A stretch of DNA of 5,107 bases from an uncultured Lachnospiraceae bacterium. Lineage in GTDB: Bacteria; Bacillota; Clostridia; Lachnospirales; Lachnospiraceae. This document shows positions 1 through 4,219 of the stretch, in pieces. Made by a program: the position numbers and the translations under genes. Where the stretch lies: contig CALZHV010000161.1 in NCBI GenBank assembly GCA_945787485.1, positions 1 through 5,107 of the forward strand, written 5' to 3'. Numbering within the stretch: the first letter of the stretch is position 1; each line of letters opens with the position of its first letter. The notes beneath the pieces are model-generated. The model was not told the DNA's origin, made no database searches, and was given only the letters and a program-made list of their open reading frames with translations.

Positions 1-78
1 ATTACGGATATTTAGCTATATATGGTTGCCATAAACTAATCATTGTTGTCCTTTCGTTTTTTCGTCAGAACAACATAA

Positions 79-113
79 AAAGAGGCCTGACGAAAAAATC
101 GTCAGACCTCTTT
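79..113. terminator. Bidirectional hairpin terminator
   Basis: Positions 79-93 pair with 99-113 over 15 positions with one mismatch (86/106), around a five-A loop. On the plus strand the stem ends CCTCTTT and runs into TTTATTTAAT-type sequence. On the minus strand it ends CCTCTTTTTATG. It can therefore stop transcription from an unseen gene to the left and readthrough from the agr-type operon on the right. A further perfect 12-base inverted match (57-68 with 87-98) competes with the stem. Confidence 0.8.
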
Positions 114-161
114 ATTTAATTAGAATGCAGTAAACGTTCACCTTTGGATAACAGTTATCTT

Positions 162-187
162 AAAAAATATATCCCGAATGGGACATA
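162..187 (-). terminator. Terminator of the agrD-agrB-XRE operon
   Basis: Read on the minus strand just after the XRE stop codon (190-192). The TCCC/GGGA stem (172-175 with 180-183) has a four-base loop and extends past one mismatch by three A-T pairs. A run of six T residues follows on the minus strand (plus-strand A's at 162-167). The stem is short, but the T-run and its position straight after the last gene make a terminator likely. The stronger hairpin at 79-113 would act as backup. Confidence 0.65.
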
Positions 188-189
188 TT

Positions 190-576
190 TTATTTGTTTT
201 CTAACTGTTTCAATATTTCAATCCAAAATTCGTTACCGTATCCCAGCTTGTTTGCCTGTCTTATTGCTGATTTTGCAGACTCGGTTTTCTGTATATATTC
301 AGACACATCTGTTGGTAAATACAGATTTTTACCGTCATCATTTTGTTTGCACATAGCAGCTAAGTCATAGAATAACTCTGCTGTTTGAGCATCAAAATGA
401 AGTGCATTAGCAATCTTTTTCAGTATTACATCACCGGGAGGTGCCTTACTGCCGTTTTCAATATTTAAAATATATGTATGTGCTACACCGATAGAGTGAG
501 CTAATTCTCGCAAGGACATATTTGCCTCTTGCCGCTTTTCTTTTAGAAATACACCAAACAGGTTAGTTTTTGACAC
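190..576 (-). CDS. XRE-family HTH transcriptional regulator, third gene of the agr-like operon
   Basis: The 128-residue protein begins with an XRE/Cro-type helix-turn-helix at about residues 7-62. The recognisable core is SLRELAHSIGVAHTYILNIE followed by NGSKAPP (residues 21-47), the usual scaffold of cytoplasmic DNA-binding repressors or activators. The C-terminal half (about 65-128) is helical and charged, ending in WIEILKQLE, and has no catalytic motif that I recognise. It probably serves dimerisation or ligand sensing. The start is GTG at 576, which lies 14 bases inside the end of agrB. No strong ribosome site precedes it, so translational coupling to agrB is likely. An XRE gene replaces agrC/agrA as the downstream partner of agrB here, which suggests control of the agr promoter or of a linked output. 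The target is unknown. Family call is firm; role is inference. Confidence 0.88.
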   Translation of the reverse strand: MSKTNLFGVFLKEKRQEANMSLRELAHSIGVAHTYILNIENGSKAPPGDVILKKIANALHFDAQTAELFYDLAAMCKQNDDGKNLYLPTDVSEYIQKTESAKSAIRQANKLGYGNEFWIEILKQLENK

Positions 577-1159
577 TTTTCTCTTGATGCACTCTCTTTA
601 TCTTTCCGGCAACAAGCAATATGCTTTCAAGTATTAGGCTTACACAACATGGTGTAAACAGGATATTAAATTTGAAAAAATATGAAACAATAATAATAGA
701 CGAAATCACCAACAAAATAATCCAAGAGATTTTACGAAAATATTTGAACTCTTTTTCAGAAAGTGGCTTTTCAGGTGTATCAAGAGGACAAAGAAAGAAA
801 ATAAGAACAACAGACACTAAAGTGATGAATAACAATATGGTCTTAAAATCATATATTTTTGATAACTTGATAATACCTATTGAAGCAATTATTGAAAGAG
901 TAGATAATATCTCGCACCTTGTTTCTGTTGTTGCGTGATAGCCTCCGGCATATCTTCTTATAAATTGAAATGCAACATAGAAAATTATGCTTTCAAAAAA
1001 ACATTCAAATAGTAAACCAAAGATACAAGCGAGAACTAAATACATTAACTGGGAAATCAACATGAATAATCCATAAATATACAGCTCTCGCTCATCTTCA
1101 GTAATGCTTCCCTTTGAAAGAAGCTTGTCCGTAAGGCGAGTAGATAAATTATTTATCAT
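563..1159 (-). CDS. agrB: AgrB-like membrane endopeptidase, processing of the autoinducer pro-peptide
   Basis: The 198-residue integral membrane protein matches the AgrB family in length and motifs. AgrB is a cysteine protease that cleaves the C-terminal tail of AgrD and forms the thiolactone or lactone ring. The catalytic His is His75 in FIRRYAGGYHA, and the catalytic Cys is Cys82 in TRCEILS, with the family's seven-residue spacing. About six hydrophobic segments are visible (roughly 28-50, 53-67, 85-100, 106-124, 144-162 and 166-186). A cytoplasmic loop contains CPLDTPEKPLSEKE (about 123-136), also typical. ATG 1159 lies inside the end of the agrD gene (11-base overlap), with AAGGTAG just upstream as ribosome site. 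Overlap with the XRE gene downstream indicates one transcript. All expected catalytic residues are present, so it appears functional. Confidence 0.95.
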   Translation of the reverse strand: MINNLSTRLTDKLLSKGSITEDERELYIYGLFMLISQLMYLVLACIFGLLFECFFESIIFYVAFQFIRRYAGGYHATTETRCEILSTLSIIASIGIIKLSKIYDFKTILLFITLVSVVLIFFLCPLDTPEKPLSEKEFKYFRKISWIILLVISSIIIVSYFFKFNILFTPCCVSLILESILLVAGKIKRVHQEKSVKN

Positions 1160-1298
1160 TTTCTACCTTGCTGAACTTTTTAAGAGATGCAGGTGTCTTT
1201 GGCTGAAACATGAAACCACTAGTTGTGCTGTTAATGCAACTTTTTGTAATAGCTTTCACACAAGAGTTCAGCGCATTGTTAAAGCAAGTCTTTTTCAT
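1149..1298 (-). CDS. agrD: AgrD-like cyclic lactone autoinducer pro-peptide
   Basis: A 49-residue ORF opens at ATG 1298, 7 bases after a strong AAAGGAGA ribosome site, and overlaps agrB by 11 bases. The organisation follows AgrD: a short N-terminal leader (MKKTCFNNALNSCVKAITK), a core (INSTTSGFMF), then the family signature QPKTP at 32-36 and a basic tail (SLKKFSK). AgrB should cut between Phe31 and Gln32 and close a five-residue ring S27-G-F-M-F31. The residue at the ring-forming position is Ser, so the product would be a lactone, as known for the Staphylococcus intermedius group, and not the common Cys thiolactone. Three cysteines occur instead in the leader at 5, 13 and 21, exactly eight apart. 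The alternative of Cys21 as nucleophile would give an unusual 11-residue ring and is less likely. The mature N-terminus cannot be read from the sequence. Confidence 0.88.
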   Translation of the reverse strand: MKKTCFNNALNSCVKAITKSCINSTTSGFMFQPKTPASLKKFSKVENDK

Positions 1299-1339
1299 AC
1301 AAATCTCCTTTCATATATATTCCAATAACTATTAAGGGA

Positions 1340-1368
1340 ATTATATGTTATCAAAAATGAAAAATCAA
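1340..1368 (-). promoter_or_regulatory. agrD-agrB-XRE operon promoter (-35/-10)
   Basis: On the minus strand, TTGATT (1368-1363) and a perfect TATAAT (1345-1340) are separated by exactly 17 bases. Transcription would start near 1333, giving a leader of about 35 bases before ATG 1298. The -35 hexamer lies inside one arm of an 11-base inverted repeat and 9 bases downstream of the GCACAGTTTTG box. Confidence 0.75.
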
Positions 1369-1427
1369 TACTAAATGCAAAACTGTGCATTATTCTATAC
1401 ATTATAGTAAGCAATTTATTGATTTTT
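1360..1427. repeat. 11-base inverted repeat flanking the agrD control region
   Basis: AAAAATCAATA at 1360-1370 is matched perfectly by TATTGATTTTT at 1417-1427. The left arm covers the agrD -35 element. An overlapping 8-base pair, ATACTAAA (1368-1375) and TTTAGTAT (1425-1432), extends the relation between the two arms. Arm centres are 57 bases apart, so a looped dimeric repressor is possible. The arms are A/T-rich, so chance is not excluded. Confidence 0.4.
1378..1388 (-). promoter_or_regulatory. Putative AgrA/LytTR activator box upstream of agrD
   Basis: The minus strand reads GCACAGTTTTG, with the ACAGTT core of known AgrA/LytTR binding sites, 9 bases upstream of the agrD -35 element. The same 11 bases recur at 3990-4000, 8 bases upstream of another -35. 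The box sits within an interrupted palindrome (AATGCA 1374-1379 and TGCATT 1386-1391). A second direct copy at the 21-22 base period typical of LytTR sites is not evident, so binding is inferred. Confidence 0.55.
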
Positions 1428-1445
1428 AGTATAAATCATAAAATA

Positions 1446-1461
1446 GTTAATAATTATTAAC
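1446..1461. promoter_or_regulatory. 16-base perfect palindrome, candidate operator
   Basis: GTTAATAATTATTAAC is a perfect palindrome with G/C ends, located in the divergent gap between agrD and the plus-strand XRE gene. Its size and symmetry suit a dimeric helix-turn-helix protein, and either local XRE protein is a candidate. It is very A/T-rich, which tempers the call. Confidence 0.35.
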
Positions 1462-1475
1462 CTATTTAGAACTTA

Positions 1476-1510
1476 TCCTATATTTTAGGAGAACTATCAA
1501 ATTATATAAT
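1476..1510 (+). promoter_or_regulatory. Candidate promoter and operator of the plus-strand XRE gene
   Basis: A perfect TATAAT stands at 1505-1510, 25 bases before ATG 1535. No good -35 hexamer is seen 16-18 bases upstream. That place is occupied by an inverted repeat, TCCTA-TATTT-TAGGA (1476-1490). The arrangement suggests a promoter that relies on, or is blocked by, a protein bound at the -35 region, with autoregulation by the XRE product the simplest idea. Confidence 0.45.
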
Positions 1511-1534
1511 GATATACTTTTATAGGGTGATGTC

Positions 1535-1864
1535 ATGGGAAATGTAAAAATAGATACAGTAAAAATCGGCAGTCATATCGTAAAGTTAAGAAAAGAACAA
1601 CATTTAACCCAAGAAGAATTAGGAAATATAATTCATATTTCTTCTACACATATTTCAACTGTTGAAAATGGTGGCTCCTATAGTCTGAATACATTGATTA
1701 GTATTTGTGATGGATTAAATGCAAGATTAGACTATGTTTTATATGGAAATATTAGAGATAACGATACAGACAATTTAATTGATTTATTGACTTTATGTAG
1801 CGAAAAAGAAATATTGATACTGGAAGCAGTAGCAAAAACATTGATAGAAAATAGAGAAAAATAG
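1535..1864 (+). CDS. Small XRE-family (SinR-like) HTH regulator
   Basis: The 109-residue cytoplasmic DNA-binding protein has a clear XRE domain at about residues 9-67: IGSHIVKLRKEQHLTQEELG, then a recognition helix around SSTHISTVENGG (36-47). The tail (about 75-109) is a charged helical segment ending EAVAKTLIENREK, likely for dimerisation. ATG 1535 is chosen because GGGTGATG, matching the GGTGAT end of the anti-Shine-Dalgarno complement, lies just before it. The gene is divergent from agrD and upstream of the two-component pair, so it is well placed to control either the divergent promoters or the kinase operon. A hairpin separates it from the response regulator, so co-transcription may be partial. 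It has little resemblance to the minus-strand XRE outside the HTH fold. Specific target not identifiable. Confidence 0.88.
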   Translation: MGNVKIDTVKIGSHIVKLRKEQHLTQEELGNIIHISSTHISTVENGGSYSLNTLISICDGLNARLDYVLYGNIRDNDTDNLIDLLTLCSEKEILILEAVAKTLIENREK

Positions 1865-1865
1865 T

Positions 1866-1894
1866 TTGTAATTATCTAAATGATGTGGTAGTAT
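1866..1894 (+). promoter_or_regulatory. Possible extended -10 promoter for the response regulator
   Basis: TTGTAA (1866-1871) and TAGTAT (1889-1894) are 17 bases apart, with TGG directly before the -10 giving an extended TGn element. Each hexamer matches consensus at 4 of 6 positions. The predicted start, near 1901, falls inside the left arm of the hairpin at 1896-1923, so such a transcript would not form the full stem. Weak on its own. Confidence 0.35.
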
Positions 1895-1895
1895 T

Positions 1896-1928
1896 TAGTC
1901 AACAGTGTAATATCTGTTGACTATTTTT
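1896..1928 (+). terminator. Intrinsic terminator or attenuator between XRE and response regulator
   Basis: TAGTCAACAG (1896-1905) pairs perfectly with CTGTTGACTA (1914-1923) around an eight-base loop, followed by five T's (1924-1928). It ends just 12 bases before the TTG start of the response regulator, so its T-run abuts the ribosome site GGTGGTGAT. It may end the XRE message, with partial readthrough, or act as an attenuator. Confidence 0.7.
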
Positions 1929-1940
1929 GGTGGTGATAAT

Positions 1941-2639
1941 TTGAAAATCGCAATTTGTGATGATGAACAATTATATGTTGATAATATCATTAAGCATTTA
2001 GATTATTTTTCCGTAAATAATTGTATAGATTTTGAAAAGTATGTATTCATTTCTCCGGACGAATTACTGTTATGCGAAGTCAATTTCGACATTGCAATAT
2101 TAGATGTTGAAATGAAAAGCGTTGACGGTATTGAGCTGGGAGAAAAGCTTAGAAAAAGACTTCCTCATATTGTACTGATTTATATCACAGCCCACAAAAA
2201 ATATCTTGACGATGCATTAAATCTCAATGCCGCAAGATTCTTTGAAAAACCCTTGGACTCACAAAGATTTTACCGAGGGCTGAGTGACGCAATAAAAAGG
2301 ATAGATAACTCAACAATCAGCTTTTTTGTAAAAGACCGAAAGTCGATGGAACGAATTTCTACACAGGATATTGTATTTGTTGAGATCGAAAAAAGAAAAA
2401 CGAGGGTTGTTACACGAACAAAGGAATACACCTCCGAACATCATATTAGTTTTTGGCAGGATAATTTGACAAGTACGATGTTTTTTTCTCCGCATAAAAG
2501 CTACATAATTAATTTCAACTATGTAACAACATACGAACGGGATTATGTAATTCTAAACGGAGCTTATAAAATTAATATAGCTCGAAAAAAGCAGTCGGAT
2601 TTTTATCAAAAATTTATGAAATTTGCGGAGGGTAAATAA
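1941..2639 (+). CDS. LytTR-family response regulator (AgrA-like)
   Basis: The 232-residue regulator has an N-terminal receiver (about 1-120) and a C-terminal LytTR DNA-binding domain (about 126-230), the AgrA architecture. Receiver landmarks are all present: acidic pair D7-D8 in AICDDEQ, phospho-acceptor D55 in ILDVEM, T83 in YITAH and K103 in FEKPL. The LytTR part starts at ISFFVKDRKSMERI and includes IVFVEIEKRKTRVVT and the FFSPHKSYIINFNYV stretch. I place the start at TTG 1941 because GGTGGTGAT lies directly upstream and MKIAICDDEQ is a normal receiver start. The in-frame TTG at 1917 would put the start codon inside a hairpin stem and lacks a ribosome site. It lies 5 bases ahead of the sensor kinase, so they form one operon. 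Expected role: activate agrD and output promoters when phosphorylated. Not named agrA because orthology is untested. Confidence 0.93.
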   Translation: MKIAICDDEQLYVDNIIKHLDYFSVNNCIDFEKYVFISPDELLLCEVNFDIAILDVEMKSVDGIELGEKLRKRLPHIVLIYITAHKKYLDDALNLNAARFFEKPLDSQRFYRGLSDAIKRIDNSTISFFVKDRKSMERISTQDIVFVEIEKRKTRVVTRTKEYTSEHHISFWQDNLTSTMFFSPHKSYIINFNYVTTYERDYVILNGAYKINIARKKQSDFYQKFMKFAEGK

Positions 2640-2644
2640 TAACG

Positions 2645-3958
2645 GTGCGTTTTGTATATGATTTAATCCTTTATGTTTTTGAATTTCTTATCTCTTTTGC
2701 ATATTTCGGAAGAATGTATGATAAAAAATTCAAATCAAATTGGAGCGTTTTTGCGGTTGGTATTCCTCTTTTTGTAGGTGTATCGGTAATATATAATTTG
2801 TTTAGTAATGTTGTTTTGAATTTATTGTTGTTCTTTTTGGTGAACCTTATATTTGCAAAAATATGCTTTAATGCTTCGATAAAAAATGCAATAATTCACA
2901 GCATATCACTTGATGCGATTATGCTTTTGGCAGAAGTATCTGTTATTTTTATTTCTTCCTCGATTTTCAAAATACCAACCGATACGTACAGTAATGATTT
3001 AATCATTTATGTGATATTATCGTCAATCAGCAAATTAATTTACTTGGCTCTTTCTCAAATTTTGTTGTTTATAATAATGCGCCGCAATTTTTTAGAAAAA
3101 AGCTCAAAGCAATTTATACCGTTGTTTGTTTTTCCGATTCTTACGATTGCTTCCTCCGTAATGTTTGCGTTGGTGTCGTTTAGATATGAATTGAGCATTA
3201 AGTATCAAATTGCAATTTCCGTAATATGTACACTTTATATATTCGCCTGCATTTTCATTTTTATTTATTATCAAATGCTGGCGGAAAACGAATCAAAGCT
3301 GAATGAATTGATAATAGAAAAGGATTCATACAATGTAAATACGGCTTATTTGAATATGCTTGAAAGTCATAATAATGAATTGCAAATGATTTTCCACGAC
3401 TTAAAGCACCATTATCTTATACTGAACAATATGGAAGAAATAGAAGATGTTAAAAAGTATATTTCAAATATCTATTCCGATATTGAGAATAAAAATATAG
3501 TTAAGATTTCTAAAAACAAAATATTAGATTTAATACTGAATAAATACATCGGTATTTGCAAGCAAAAAAATATTAAATTTGATTATGAAGTCAAAACCGC
3601 TGATTTGACTTATATTAAGGATTATGACCTTTCAATAATATTAAACAATGTTTTGGACAATGCAGTTGAGGCTGCCGAAAACAGCCTTGAAAGAAGGATA
3701 GAATTTTCATTGAGACATATTCAAGACAATATGGACTTCTTGAGTGTGATAAATTCTTGTGATGCTCCGCCAAAGCAAATTAATAATCAGCTGTTGACAA
3801 CAAAAAATGATGTCACAAATCACGGCTTCGGAACAAGGATAATAAAAAAGCATGTTCAGGCAAACAACGGAAAATATAAATGGTCATATGATGATGAAAA
3901 TAAAGAATTTCATTTAACAATACTTTTTCAAAGAAAAGCAGACTCAGACGCTGAATAA
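2645..3958 (+). CDS. GHKL sensor histidine kinase (AgrC-like), peptide receptor
   Basis: The 437-residue protein has an N-terminal half with about seven hydrophobic helices (roughly 4-22, 33-50, 56-75, 83-108, 119-145, 157-178 and 187-209). A linker and dimerisation helix follow, then a GHKL ATPase domain. The phospho-accepting His is probably His251 in MIFHDLKHH. The N-box is LNNVLDNAVEAAE (333-345, with N335 and N339), and the G-box is HGFGTRII (393-400). This is the architecture of AgrC, which binds the cyclic peptide through its membrane helices and phosphorylates AgrA. The GTG start at 2645 follows GGAGGG (2627-2632) at a slightly long 12-base distance; no better start is visible. It lies 5 bases after the response regulator. 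The gene order (regulator first, then kinase) and separation from agrB on the other strand differ from the classic agrBDCA. Ligand pairing with the AgrD here is inferred from proximity. Confidence 0.93.
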   Translation: MRFVYDLILYVFEFLISFAYFGRMYDKKFKSNWSVFAVGIPLFVGVSVIYNLFSNVVLNLLLFFLVNLIFAKICFNASIKNAIIHSISLDAIMLLAEVSVIFISSSIFKIPTDTYSNDLIIYVILSSISKLIYLALSQILLFIIMRRNFLEKSSKQFIPLFVFPILTIASSVMFALVSFRYELSIKYQIAISVICTLYIFACIFIFIYYQMLAENESKLNELIIEKDSYNVNTAYLNMLESHNNELQMIFHDLKHHYLILNNMEEIEDVKKYISNIYSDIENKNIVKISKNKILDLILNKYIGICKQKNIKFDYEVKTADLTYIKDYDLSIILNNVLDNAVEAAENSLERRIEFSLRHIQDNMDFLSVINSCDAPPKQINNQLLTTKNDVTNHGFGTRIIKKHVQANNGKYKWSYDDENKEFHLTILFQRKADSDAE

Positions 3959-3977
3959 CTCGGCGTCTGATTTTTTT
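3944..3977 (+). terminator. Terminator of the response regulator-kinase operon
   Basis: TCAGACGC (3944-3951) pairs with GCGTCTGA (3963-3970) over eight bases with five G-C pairs, an 11-base loop and seven T's (3971-3977). The kinase stop codon (3956-3958) lies in the loop, so the left arm is coding sequence. It cleanly separates the kinase from the surface-protein promoter that begins directly after it. Confidence 0.88.
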
Positions 3978-3989
3978 GTAGTTTTTATA

Positions 3990-4000
3990 GCACAGTTTTG
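3990..4000 (+). promoter_or_regulatory. Putative AgrA/LytTR activator box upstream of the surface-protein gene
   Basis: GCACAGTTTTG is identical over 11 bases to the box upstream of agrD (minus strand, 1378-1388), and sits 8 bases before a -35 element compared with 9 there. Outside the box, TGTA at 3977-3980 is also conserved at the same distance upstream in both. The shared geometry argues that one activator serves both promoters. Confidence 0.55.
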
Positions 4001-4008
4001 TATTTTTA

Positions 4009-4038
4009 TTGAAATTAATGAAAATATTTGATTATCAT
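4009..4038 (+). promoter_or_regulatory. Promoter of the surface-protein gene
   Basis: TTGAAA (4009-4014) and TATCAT (4033-4038) are separated by 18 bases; each matches consensus at 5 of 6 positions. The predicted start near 4045 gives an unusually long leader of about 175 bases. The placement is supported by its matching offset from the GCACAGTTTTG box, as at agrD. Confidence 0.6.
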
Positions 4039-4049
4039 AATATTACCAG

Positions 4050-4080
4050 TAACTATTTGCTCTTCAATATTTAATAGTTA
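4050..4080. repeat. Inverted octamers in the leader of the surface-protein gene
   Basis: TAACTATT (4050-4057) and AATAGTTA (4073-4080) are perfect inverted copies 15 bases apart, just after the predicted transcription start. The same octamer occurs in the divergent gap at 1326-1333 and 1442-1449. The composition is A/T-rich, so this may be a weak leader hairpin, a protein site or chance. Confidence 0.35.
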
Positions 4081-4141
4081 AATCTAATATATCTTATAAA
4101 AATTTGAAAAGATAATAGAGGAGTTAATAATAAGTATCATT

Positions 4142-4183
4142 TAGTAAGAGCAATAATGAAAGTAGTAAGAGCAATAATGAAAG
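4142..4183 (+). repeat. Perfect 21-base tandem duplication in the leader
   Basis: Two identical head-to-tail copies of a 21-base unit (4142-4162 and 4163-4183), each containing AGTAAGAGCAATAATG, lie 37 bases before the surface-protein start. The absence of any mismatch suggests a recent slippage event. Each copy carries an ATG. The first opens a 12-codon frame (4156-4194, MKVVRAIMKELN) with only a poor ribosome site. An unused AGAGGAG site lies at 4117-4123. Confidence 0.8.
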
Positions 4184-4219
4184 AACTTAATTGAATAAAC
4201 ACAAAAGGAAGTGAAATTA

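Noticed and set aside
2..43. A 13-codon minus-strand frame (MISLWQPYIAKYP) with AAAGGA five bases upstream of its ATG
   Set aside because: Too short to support from sequence alone, and it sits beyond the terminators of the agr operon with no evident promoter.
3..119. Plus-strand frame open from the window edge through the hairpin to a stop at 117-119
   Set aside because: It runs through the terminator stem and has low-complexity coding content. An upstream gene more likely ends to the left of the hairpin, and its frame cannot be decided.
621..938. 105-codon plus-strand ORF opposite agrB
   Set aside because: Shadow of agrB; the minus frame has clear catalytic motifs and a matching family length.
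1104..1328. 74-codon plus-strand ORF opposite agrD and the start of agrB
   Set aside because: It lies antisense to two supported genes, has no ribosome site, and its composition follows the complementary strand.
1917..1940. Eight extra N-terminal codons for the response regulator from TTG 1917
   Set aside because: The codon lies in the right arm of a hairpin, lacks a ribosome site, and would add residues not expected in a receiver domain.
4117..4134. AGAGGAG ribosome site in the leader at 4117-4123
   Set aside because: No ATG, GTG or TTG lies at a workable distance, and the frames meet stops at once, so no gene is called.
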